DNA of 13,116 nt from JBDSSS01 sp039928615. Its GTDB lineage: Bacteria; Actinomycetota; Actinomycetes; Actinomycetales; Dermatophilaceae. The position numbers and the translations under genes were made by a program. This document shows, in pieces, positions 1-6,064 of this stretch. The stretch is taken from assembly GCA_039928615.1 (NCBI GenBank), contig JBDSSS010000063.1:1-13116 (forward strand), in the 5' to 3' direction. The notes under the pieces were generated by a model that saw only the letters and a list, made by a program, of their open reading frames with translations, was not told the DNA's origin and searched no databases. The stretch's first letter is position 1. The number at the start of each line of letters is the position of its first letter.

Positions 1-340
1 GGATGAGGACGGCGCTCGCCGGGACGTCGACGGCGACGACATCGCGTTGCAGGGGCAGTGCGGCCATCGCCAGGAGATACGGGATGAGAGCGACGAACGG
101 CGCGATCTTGAAGATCGTCCGGTCGGCCGCACGCGGAGTGATGTCTTCCTTCTGGACGAACTTCACCCCGTCGGCAACCAGCTGGGCCCACCCATGGAAG
201 CCACCGGCATACATCGGTCCGAGGCGGCCCTGCATGTGCCCCATCACCTTGTGCTCGGTCTGTCCGACGAGCAGGGGCAGGGTGAGGAACGCGACGAGGA
301 CGGCGGCTGCGCGGAGCACCACCTCGAGCCAGGGGCTCAC
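1..340 (-). CDS. nuoH: NADH-quinone oxidoreductase subunit H, N-terminal part (divergent, short-operon type)
   Basis: This is the membrane subunit that joins the peripheral arm of complex I to the pump modules and forms part of the quinone chamber. Only the first 113 residues are in the window; the gene leaves at the left edge. The start is GTG at 340-338, overlapping the nuoC stop as GTGA, with GGAGG at 351-347 six bases upstream. The first membrane helix is about residues 6-26. It is followed by the family's conserved loop: EHKVMGHMQGRLGP at 29-42, then ADGVKFVQKED at 56-66, and a second helix at about 79-97. Family members usually read ERKV and RxGPNRxGP here. This protein has His30 in place of Arg, and MYAGG after GP, so it is a divergent NuoH. 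It follows nuoC directly, with no nuoD, E, F or G. Identity is secure; its complex partners are inferred. Confidence 0.9.
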   Translation of the reverse strand, partial: MSPWLEVVLRAAAVLVAFLTLPLLVGQTEHKVMGHMQGRLGPMYAGGFHGWAQLVADGVKFVQKEDITPRAADRTIFKIAPFVALIPYLLAMAALPLQRDVVAVDVPASAVLI

Positions 341-882
341 GACTCCCCTCCCGGGGACGGCTCTCGCGGGCCCCACTCCGGCCCGGGCACGCCGGGCGCC
401 CTGACCCGTCGGCGGCCGGGCGCACGGGCGCTGTCGTGGCCCCCCCCCGGCTCCTTGCCTCCCGGCCACGGCTTCGAGGCCCGAGCCGCGAGGACGAACG
501 ACTTGCGCAACGGGGTGCCCTCGAAGCCCTCGGGCAGCAGGAGCGGACGCAGCCCGAGGCCGGTGCCGTCGTCGAAGCCGTCGAAGTCGATCCCGAACAT
601 CTCGTGCGTCTCGCGCTCGTGCCACGCGGCGCCACCGAAGACCCCCGTCAGGGAGACGGCGAGGGTTCCCTCGGGCAGACGGGTCCGGAGCAGGACCGAG
701 CCGAGCGACCGCGGCTCCCCCACCGAGAGCAGGTGGCAGACGAGGTCGAAGCCCGGCTCGGGCGCGTCGGTCTGGTCGACGGCGGTGAACCAGTCGAAGT
801 AGTCGTAGCCCTCGTCGCGCAGCGCCTCGACGGTGGTCAGCCAGTCGGCGACCTCGACCTCGCGGACCTCGGTGACGATCAC
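337..882 (-). CDS. nuoC: NADH-quinone oxidoreductase subunit C (30 kDa subunit), short form with disordered tail
   Basis: NuoC is a structural subunit of the peripheral arm of complex I. It has no cofactor and packs against NuoD and NuoB. The protein has 181 residues. The 30-kDa-subunit signature is clear: HERETHEMFGID at 88-99, LRPLLLPEGFEGTPLRK at 111-127. About 35 residues come before the beta-sheet domain, fewer than I expect for actinobacterial NuoC. From about residue 137 on, the chain is a Gly/Pro/Arg-rich tail without family resemblance; it contains a run of nine G on the coding strand (plus-strand C at 440-448). The start is GTG at 882-880, overlapping the nuoB stop by four bases; the Shine-Dalgarno is weak (GGTGA), suggesting translational coupling. 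The 3' end overlaps the nuoH start as GTGA. NuoD, its usual partner, is not encoded next to it. A NuoCD fusion is ruled out because nothing like the 49-kDa subunit follows. Confidence 0.9.
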   Translation of the reverse strand: MIVTEVREVEVADWLTTVEALRDEGYDYFDWFTAVDQTDAPEPGFDLVCHLLSVGEPRSLGSVLLRTRLPEGTLAVSLTGVFGGAAWHERETHEMFGIDFDGFDDGTGLGLRPLLLPEGFEGTPLRKSFVLAARASKPWPGGKEPGGGHDSARAPGRRRVRAPGVPGPEWGPREPSPGGES

Positions 883-1496
883 CGGTCACCGCCCGGGCGG
901 GAGGGCCGGCGCAGGAGGGGGCGACGGACGTCACCGGCGCTGGCGACCCGCGACCCGGCATACCGACCGCGGATCCGCTCCGTGGAGAGCTTCTCCCTGG
1001 CGATCTGCTCCTGCAGCCGGATGATGCCGTGCAGCAGGGCCTCCGGGCGGGGCGGGCAGCCGGGCACGTAGACGTCGACGGGGATGATCTGGTCGACGCC
1101 CTTGGTGACCGAGTAGCTGTCCCAGTAGGGCCCGCCGGAGTTGGAGCAGGCGCCGAAGGAGATGACGTACTTCGGCTCGGGCATCTGGTCGTAGAGGCGC
1201 CGGATCGCGGGGGCCATCTTGTCGGTGACCGTGCCGGAGATGACCATGAGGTCGGCCTGGCGCGGACCGGGCGCGAAGGGGATCACGCCGAGCCGGATGA
1301 AGTCGTGCTTGCCCATCGACGCGGCGATGAACTCGATCGCGCAGCAGGCGAGCCCGAAGTTGAACACCCAGAGGGAGTAGCGCCGGCCCCAGTTGAGCAC
1401 GACCTTGACGGGGCGCGGGGCGTGGTCGGAGACGACGCCGACGCGGACCGTGGTCCCGTCGTCGCGCAGCGCCGGCATCGGCAGGTCGACCGCCAT
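879..1496 (-). CDS. nuoB: NADH-quinone oxidoreductase subunit B (20 kDa, N2 cluster)
   Basis: NuoB (PSST) carries 4Fe-4S cluster N2, the last electron carrier before quinone. The 205-residue protein has all four cluster ligands: Cys51-Cys52 in GLACCAIE, Cys117 in FGACSNSGG and Cys147 in YVPGCPP. The helix segment SGTVTDKMAPAIRRLYDQMPEP (split here as 88-96 and 97-108) is close to consensus, so the subunit looks competent for electron transfer. Residues from about 172 form an Arg-rich tail. The start is ATG at 1496-1494, sharing one base with the nuoA stop (TGATG); GAGGTGG at 1508-1502 sits five bases upstream. The minus-strand reading frame extends upstream to 1622, but that part lies inside nuoA and lacks NuoB character. 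The gene ends in a four-base overlap with nuoC. In standard complex I the quinone cavity is built with NuoD, which is not encoded next to it. Confidence 0.96.
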   Translation of the reverse strand: MAVDLPMPALRDDGTTVRVGVVSDHAPRPVKVVLNWGRRYSLWVFNFGLACCAIEFIAASMGKHDFIRLGVIPFAPGPRQADLMVISGTVTDKMAPAIRRLYDQMPEPKYVISFGACSNSGGPYWDSYSVTKGVDQIIPVDVYVPGCPPRPEALLHGIIRLQEQIAREKLSTERIRGRYAGSRVASAGDVRRPLLRRPSRPGGDR

Positions 1497-1855
1497 CAGA
1501 ACCACCTCAGCAGGCCGTGGCGGGCCGCGTGGGCCAGGCCCAGCACGATGACGCCGATGAAGATCCCCATCTCGACGAGGCTGGCGGCGCCGAGGTCGGG
1601 GTCGCGCAGGACGAGCGCCCACGGGAAGAGGTAGATGGCGTCGACGGCGAAGATGACGTAGAGGAAGGAGAAGACGAAGTAGCGCACCTTCGTCTGGGCC
1701 CAGCCCTCGCCGACGGGGTCGACCCCCGACTCGTAGGTCGTCAGCTTGGCCGGGAACGGTGCGTGCGGGGCCACGAGCCTCCGGGCGGTCATGGCAGCCA
1801 CGACCAGGAGCACTCCGGCTCCCAGCACCGCGGCGACTGCGACGTACCCGGACAT
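1496..1855 (-). CDS. nuoA: NADH-quinone oxidoreductase subunit A (divergent)
   Basis: NuoA is a small membrane subunit beside the quinone chamber. The product has 119 residues and three predicted membrane helices: about 4-24, 58-80 and 93-111. The conserved loop reads YESGVDPVG (41-49) and helix 2 ends FAVDAIYLFPWAL (69-81). In most NuoA proteins the loop is YECG and the helix carries FDxE. Here Cys is Ser43, Asp is Ala70 and Glu is Asp72, so two conserved acidic positions are altered. The start is ATG at 1855-1853; it gives the usual N-terminal length, and the longer frame upstream to 1936 is Arg/Pro-rich and not NuoA-like. No Shine-Dalgarno is present; a TAGGCT element lies 7 bases upstream, so the mRNA may be leaderless. 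It is the first gene of the left operon and is divergent from korA. Confidence 0.94.
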   Translation of the reverse strand: MSGYVAVAAVLGAGVLLVVAAMTARRLVAPHAPFPAKLTTYESGVDPVGEGWAQTKVRYFVFSFLYVIFAVDAIYLFPWALVLRDPDLGAASLVEMGIFIGVIVLGLAHAARHGLLRWF

Positions 1856-2006
1856 GACCGCCAGCCTAGTCACCGGCCACGGGGGTGCCGGCTGTCCACG
1901 AGCTGACGGCCTCCCGGAGCGGCGCCGAGCCACCATCTACCATGGATCGAGTCCGTTGCACAGGCTTCGGACGTTGTCGTGGGGAAGTTCGAGGACATCA
2001 CAGCGC
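1856..2006. promoter_or_regulatory. Divergent intergenic region between nuoA and korA
   Basis: This 151-base gap is the only place from which both the short nuo operon (leftwards) and the kor operon (rightwards) can be transcribed as first genes, so it must hold two promoters or a shared control region. For korA, TACCAT at 1938-1943 fits the actinobacterial TANNNT -10 pattern and would give a leader of roughly 57 bases, but no convincing -35 precedes it. The korA Shine-Dalgarno is poor: GAGG at 1991-1994, twelve bases from the ATG. I see no clear inverted repeat for a regulator. That this is a control region follows from the gene layout; the exact elements are inference. Confidence 0.55.
1863..1868 (-). 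promoter_or_regulatory. Candidate -10 element for leaderless nuoA mRNA
   Basis: On the minus strand, TAGGCT matches the TANNNT -10 pattern of the main actinobacterial sigma factor. Seven bases separate it from the nuoA ATG, so transcription would start at or next to the A of the start codon. This fits the missing Shine-Dalgarno. The -35 region (around CCGGCA at 1891-1886) does not resemble the consensus, so the call stays tentative. Confidence 0.35.
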
Positions 2007-3881
2007 ATGAGCACCAAACTGGTCCAGCAGCTCGACCGTGTGATCATCCGCTTCGCTGGTGACTCCGGCGACGGCATGCAGCTGACGGGTGACCGCTTCA
2101 CCTCGGAGACGGCGCTGCTCGGCAACGACCTGTCGACGCTGCCGAACTTCCCGGCGGAGATCCGGGCCCCCCAGGGGACCCTGCCCGGCGTCTCGAGCTT
2201 CCAGCTGCACTTCGCCGACCACGACGTCCTCACCCCGGGCGACGCCCCCGACGTGCTCGTCGCGATGAACCCCGCCGCCCTCAAGGCCAACCTCGACGAC
2301 CTGCCCCGCGGCGCGACGATCATCGTCAACACCGACGAGTTCACCAAGCGCAACCTCGCCAAGGTCGGGTATGCCGTCAGCCCCGTCGACGACGGGTCCC
2401 TCGAGAGCTACCACGTCCACCCGGTCGCCCTGACCTCGATCGCCGTCGAGTCGCTCGCGTCCTTCACCGACCTGACCCGCAAGGAGAAGGAGCGCTCGAA
2501 GAACATGTTCGCGCTCGGGCTCCTCTCCTGGCTCTACACCCGGCCGACCGAGGGCACCGAGGCCTTCCTCAAGGGCAAGTTCTCCGACCGCCCCGACATC
2601 CTCGAGGCCAACCTCGCCGCGCTGCGCGCTGGCTTCAACTACGGCGAGACGACCGAGGACTTCTCCGTCTCCTACGAGATCGCGCCCGCGGCGATGCCCT
2701 CGGGCACCTACCGCAACGTCACCGGCAACGTCGCCCTCTCCCTGGGCCTCGTCGCCGCCGCCCACCGCGCCCACCTGCCGCTCTTCCTCGGCTCCTACCC
2801 GATCACCCCGGCGTCCGACATCCTGCACACCCTCGCCGGCCTCAAGCGCTACGGCGTGACGACGATGCAGGCCGAGGACGAGATCGCCGGCGTCGGCGCC
2901 GCCCTCGGCGCGAGCTTCGGTGGGGCGCTCGGGGTGACGACGACCTCGGGGCCGGGCCTGGCCCTCAAGGCCGAGACGATCGGCCTGGCCGTCTCGCTCG
3001 AGCTGCCGCTCATCGTCTGCGACATCCAGCGCGGCGGACCCTCGACCGGGCTGCCGACGAAGACCGAGCAGGCCGACCTGCTCCAGGCGCTCTTCGGGCG
3101 CAACGGCGAGTCCCCGGTGGCCGTCATCGCCCCGTCGACCCCCGCCGACTGCTTCGACATCGCGATCGAGGCGGTGCGGATCGCGACGACCTACCGCACC
3201 CCCGTCATCGTCCTGTCCGACGGTTACCTCGCCAACGGGTCAGAGCCCTGGCACCTGCCCCACACGGCGGACCTGCCCGACCTCAGCGTCGAGTTCGCGA
3301 CCGAGCCGAACGCGACGGACGCCAAGGGCGAGCCGACCTTCCACCCCTACCTGCGTGACCCCGAGACGCTCGCGCGGCCGTGGGCCAAGCCCGGCACGCC
3401 CGGTCTCGAGCACCGCATCGGCGGGATCGAGAAGGCCGACGTCACGGGCAACATCTCCTACGACCCGGACAACCACGACCACATGACCCGGCTGCGCCAG
3501 GCCAAGATCGACGGCATCGCCGCGACGATCCCGGGCCTGCAGGTCGACGACCCCTCGGGCGAGGCCCGGGTCCTCGTCCTCGGGTGGGGCTCGACCTACG
3601 GCCCCATCGCCGCCGCCGTCCGGCTCGCCCGGAGCGCCGGCACCCGGGTCGCCCAGGCCCACCTGCGCCACCTCAACCCCTTCCCCGCCGACACCGGCGA
3701 GGTGCTGAAGCGCTACGACCGCGTCATCGTGCCCGAGATGAACCTCGGGCAGCTCGCGATGCTGCTCCGGGCGAAGTACCTCGTCGACGCGCAGTCGCAC
3801 ACCTCGGTGCGGGGTCTGCCCTTCCAGTCAGCGCAGCTCGCCGCCGTCATCACCCAGGCCGTCAAGGAGACCCAGTCATGA
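2007..3881 (+). CDS. korA: 2-oxoacid (2-oxoglutarate):ferredoxin oxidoreductase, fused gamma-alpha subunit
   Basis: With KorB this enzyme converts a 2-oxoacid, probably 2-oxoglutarate, plus CoA into the acyl-CoA, CO2 and reduced ferredoxin in the cytoplasm. The product has 624 residues, the usual size for the gamma-alpha fusion. The gamma domain (about 8-205) has FAGDSGDGMQLTGDRF (16-31) and the FPAEIRAPQGT segment (48-58). The alpha domain (from about 238) has the YPITPAS motif (264-270), AEDEIAG (289-295), TSGPG (313-317) and QRGGPSTGLPT (341-351). The C-terminal domain starts near 520. I chose ATG 2007 because MSTKL...LDRVIIRFAGDSGDG fits the family; the frame is open upstream to 1746, but that part lies antisense to nuoA. 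korA overlaps korB as ATGA. The substrate is inferred from the family type (actinobacterial KOR, as in Mycobacterium tuberculosis); another 2-oxoacid is possible. Confidence 0.93.
   Translation: MSTKLVQQLDRVIIRFAGDSGDGMQLTGDRFTSETALLGNDLSTLPNFPAEIRAPQGTLPGVSSFQLHFADHDVLTPGDAPDVLVAMNPAALKANLDDLPRGATIIVNTDEFTKRNLAKVGYAVSPVDDGSLESYHVHPVALTSIAVESLASFTDLTRKEKERSKNMFALGLLSWLYTRPTEGTEAFLKGKFSDRPDILEANLAALRAGFNYGETTEDFSVSYEIAPAAMPSGTYRNVTGNVALSLGLVAAAHRAHLPLFLGSYPITPASDILHTLAGLKRYGVTTMQAEDEIAGVGAALGASFGGALGVTTTSGPGLALKAETIGLAVSLELPLIVCDIQRGGPSTGLPTKTEQADLLQALFGRNGESPVAVIAPSTPADCFDIAIEAVRIATTYRTPVIVLSDGYLANGSEPWHLPHTADLPDLSVEFATEPNATDAKGEPTFHPYLRDPETLARPWAKPGTPGLEHRIGGIEKADVTGNISYDPDNHDHMTRLRQAKIDGIAATIPGLQVDDPSGEARVLVLGWGSTYGPIAAAVRLARSAGTRVAQAHLRHLNPFPADTGEVLKRYDRVIVPEMNLGQLAMLLRAKYLVDAQSHTSVRGLPFQSAQLAAVITQAVKETQS
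3864..3870 (+). promoter_or_regulatory. Strong Shine-Dalgarno for korB inside korA
   Basis: AAGGAGA lies seven bases before the korB ATG at 3878 and inside the last codons of korA. It fixes the korB start and shows that KorB does not rely only on re-initiation from the ATGA overlap, as expected for a subunit made in equal amounts to KorA. Confidence 0.75.
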
Positions 3882-4963
3882 CCACCCCCACCCGTGTCGA
3901 CCTCGGCCTGCCCACCCTCGGAGCGGCCGGGACCGACGGTGTGCCACGCCTGCCCGACGGGCAGGCGCTCGCCAAGCGCGACTTCACCTCAGACCAGGAG
4001 GTGCGCTGGTGCCCGGGCTGCGGCGACTACGCGATCCTCGCCGCGGTCCAGGGCTTCCTGCCCGAGCTCGGCCTGCGCCGCGAGAACGTCGTGTTCGTCT
4101 CGGGGATCGGCTGCTCCTCCCGCTTCCCCTACTACCTCGACACCTACGGGATGCACTCGATCCACGGCCGCGCCCCGGCGATCGCGACCGGGCTCGCGGC
4201 GACCCGCGAGGACCTCTCGGTGTGGGTGGTCACCGGTGACGGCGACGCGCTGTCGATCGGCGGCAACCACCTCATCCACGCCCTGCGGCGCAACGTCAAC
4301 CTGACGATCCTGCTGTTCAACAACGAGATCTACGGCCTGACGAAGGGGCAGTACTCCCCCACCTCCCACGTCGGCCAGGTCACGAAGTCGTCTCCGCTCG
4401 GCTCGCTCGACCGGCCGTTCAACCCCGTGTCGCTCGCGCTCGGGGCCGAGGCGACCTTCGTCGCGCGGACGATGGACTCCGACCGCCAGCACCTCACCGG
4501 GGTGCTGCGCGCGGCGGCAGCCCACCGGGGGTCGGCACTCGTCGAGATCTACCAGAACTGCCCCATCTTCAACGACGGCGTCTTCGACGTCCTCAAGGAC
4601 CGCACCGAGGCTGCCGCCCGGCTGCTCCACCTCACCGACGGTGAGCAGGTGGGCGCCGGCGACCGGGTCGTCGTCCGTGACGCCAGCGGCTCGCTCTCCG
4701 TCGTCGCCCGCGACGACGCCGACCCCGACCGCATCGTCGTGCACGACGCGGGGGCCGACGACCCGAGCGCCGCGTTCGCCCTGTCCCGCCTCGACACCCC
4801 CGACCTCGGTCACGTCCCGATGGGCATCTTCCGCAACGTGCAGCGGCCGACCTACGACGACGGGCTGCGCGAGCAGGTCGCCTCCGCCCGCACCGGAGAG
4901 GTCACCGACACCGACATCGACGCGCTCCTCGCCGGACGTGACACCTGGACCGTGGGAGCGTGA
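3878..4963 (+). CDS. korB: 2-oxoacid (2-oxoglutarate):ferredoxin oxidoreductase, beta subunit
   Basis: This is the thiamine-diphosphate and iron-sulfur subunit of the KOR pair. The product has 361 residues. The 4Fe-4S ligands are visible: WCPGCGDY gives Cys45 and Cys48, GIGCSSRFPYY gives Cys79, and YQNCPIFND gives Cys228. The thiamine-diphosphate/Mg site is GDGDALSIGGNH (120-131) followed by NNEIYGLTKGQ (148-158), which is very close to consensus. About 115 residues beyond Cys228 form a C-terminal region common in the actinobacterial form, where the protein is longer than archaeal beta subunits. The ATG start overlaps the korA stop and has its own Shine-Dalgarno. The stop overlaps the rarD GTG by four bases. 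No ferredoxin gene is in the window, so the acceptor is encoded elsewhere; the adjacent short complex I is a candidate end user of its electrons (inference). Confidence 0.95.
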   Translation: MTTPTRVDLGLPTLGAAGTDGVPRLPDGQALAKRDFTSDQEVRWCPGCGDYAILAAVQGFLPELGLRRENVVFVSGIGCSSRFPYYLDTYGMHSIHGRAPAIATGLAATREDLSVWVVTGDGDALSIGGNHLIHALRRNVNLTILLFNNEIYGLTKGQYSPTSHVGQVTKSSPLGSLDRPFNPVSLALGAEATFVARTMDSDRQHLTGVLRAAAAHRGSALVEIYQNCPIFNDGVFDVLKDRTEAAARLLHLTDGEQVGAGDRVVVRDASGSLSVVARDDADPDRIVVHDAGADDPSAAFALSRLDTPDLGHVPMGIFRNVQRPTYDDGLREQVASARTGEVTDTDIDALLAGRDTWTVGA

Positions 4964-5988
4964 CGACCCGGCCCACCGCCGCGACGCCCTCCACCCCCTC
5001 CACGGGCTCGACACCCTCCGGAGCGGCCGGCCCGGTCCGGCGCTCCTCGGACGCCCCCACCGGCGAGGTCGGCCGGGGCACCCTGCTCGGCTTCGTCGCC
5101 TACGGCATCTGGGGCCTCTTCCCGCTCTACTTCGACGCGCTCAAGCCGGCGGGCGCGTGGGAGATCCTCGCGCACCGCATACTCTGGACGCTGCTCTTCT
5201 GCCTCGTCCTGCTCGCCGTCCGCCGAGACGTCGGGTGGGTCACCCCGCTGCTGCGCCGGCCGAGGATGCTCGCGGGAATCACCCTCGCCGCGGTGCTCAT
5301 CGCGGTCAACTGGGTCGTCTACGTCGCCGCCGTCACCTCGGGCAACACGAGCGATGCCGCGCTCGGCTACTTCCTCAACCCGCTCGTCACCGTCGCGCTC
5401 GGCGTCGTCGTGCTCCGCGAGCGGCTCCGCGCCCTCCAGTGGGCGGCGGTCGCCATCGGCGTCGTCGCGGGCGTCTACCTCGGCGTCTCCGGCGGTCGCG
5501 TCCCGTGGGTCGCGCTCACCCTCGCCGTGTCGTTCGCCCTCTACGGGCTGACGAAGAAGAAGCTCGGCGCGACCCTCGAGGCCGTCCCGGGCCTCACCGT
5601 CGAGACCGTCGTGCTCGCACCGGTGGCGGCCGTCACCCTCTTCGTCGTCGCCAACCACGGCGGCCTCGAGTTCGGCCGGCACGGAGGGCTGCACACCGGC
5701 CTGCTCGTCGCCTCCGGGGCCATCACGGCGCTGCCGCTGCTCTCCTTCGCGGCCGCGGCGCGACGCATCCCGCTCGTGACGATCGGGCTGATCCAGTTCG
5801 TCACCCCGGTCATGCAGCTGCTCTGCGCCGTGCTCCTGCTCGGCGAGCACCTCCCTCGCGAGCGCTGGATCGGCTTCGGGATCGTCTGGGTGGCCCTCTT
5901 CCTGCTCAGCCTCGACTCGCTGCTCACCCTGCACGGGTCGCGGCGCCGGGCCCGCGACGCCGTCCCGGTCGACGACTGCCCCCGCTGA
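4960..5988 (+). CDS. rarD: RarD-family (EamA/DMT) membrane transporter
   Basis: The product has 342 residues and about ten membrane helices from residue 41 on; it belongs to the EamA drug/metabolite transporter superfamily. RarD-type signatures are AYGIWGLFPLYF (47-58), EILAHRILWT (68-77), NWVVYVAAV (117-125) and DAALGYFLNPLV (132-143), followed by a second EamA half with IPLVTIGLIQFVTPVMQLL (270-288). RarD takes its name from a chloramphenicol-sensitivity phenotype; its natural substrate is, to my knowledge, not firmly known. The first 40 residues are rich in Thr, Ser and Pro, absent from the E. coli protein and likely disordered. The start is GTG at 4960, overlapping the korB stop as GTGA; there is no other in-frame ATG, GTG or TTG before the first helix. 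The nearest GGGAG ends one base before the GTG, so coupling to korB translation is likely. A role connected to KOR is unproven. Confidence 0.9.
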   Translation: MTTRPTAATPSTPSTGSTPSGAAGPVRRSSDAPTGEVGRGTLLGFVAYGIWGLFPLYFDALKPAGAWEILAHRILWTLLFCLVLLAVRRDVGWVTPLLRRPRMLAGITLAAVLIAVNWVVYVAAVTSGNTSDAALGYFLNPLVTVALGVVVLRERLRALQWAAVAIGVVAGVYLGVSGGRVPWVALTLAVSFALYGLTKKKLGATLEAVPGLTVETVVLAPVAAVTLFVVANHGGLEFGRHGGLHTGLLVASGAITALPLLSFAAAARRIPLVTIGLIQFVTPVMQLLCAVLLLGEHLPRERWIGFGIVWVALFLLSLDSLLTLHGSRRRARDAVPVDDCPR

Positions 5989-6023
5989 CCACCGCTGACC
6001 ACCGCTGACCACCGCTGACCACC
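5984..6023. repeat. 10-bp tandem repeat, four exact copies
   Basis: GCTGACCACC occurs four times without a mismatch at 5984, 5994, 6004 and 6014. The first copy contains the rarD stop codon (TGA 5986-5988). Because ten is not a multiple of three, the four TGA triplets stop translation in all three plus-strand frames. The last copy runs into the 8-bp palindrome CACCGGTG (6020-6027). The 10-bp period puts every copy on the same face of the helix. It sits 41 to 81 bases before the fumC start. It could be a microsatellite-like slippage product or a set of protein-binding sites; the sequence does not decide. Confidence 0.95.
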
Positions 6024-6052
6024 GGTGTGCTTCCACCGAGCGGGGGCGGGGG

Positions 6053-6058
6053 CATGAT
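6053..6058 (+). promoter_or_regulatory. Candidate -10 element for leaderless fumC mRNA
   Basis: CATGAT has the two most important -10 bases (A at position 2, T at position 6). It ends six bases before the fumC ATG, so transcription could begin at or next to the start codon. The only Shine-Dalgarno-like bases (AAGG, 6060-6063) are one base from the ATG, too close to work. No good -35 is visible. Read-through from rarD is the alternative. Confidence 0.3.
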
Positions 6059-6064
6059 GAAGGC

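Noticed and set aside
337..882. Reading the NuoC gene as a truncated NuoCD fusion
   Set aside because: The Gly/Pro/Arg tail after residue 137 shows no 49-kDa subunit motif in this frame.
1746..2006. N-terminal extension of KorA by 87 residues
   Set aside because: The extension is antisense to nuoA and not KOR-like, while MSTKL at 2007 matches the normal family start.
4641..6008. Plus-strand open frame of 455 codons overlapping korB and rarD in another frame
   Set aside because: Arg/Pro/Ala-rich translation without motifs; korB and rarD already explain this DNA.
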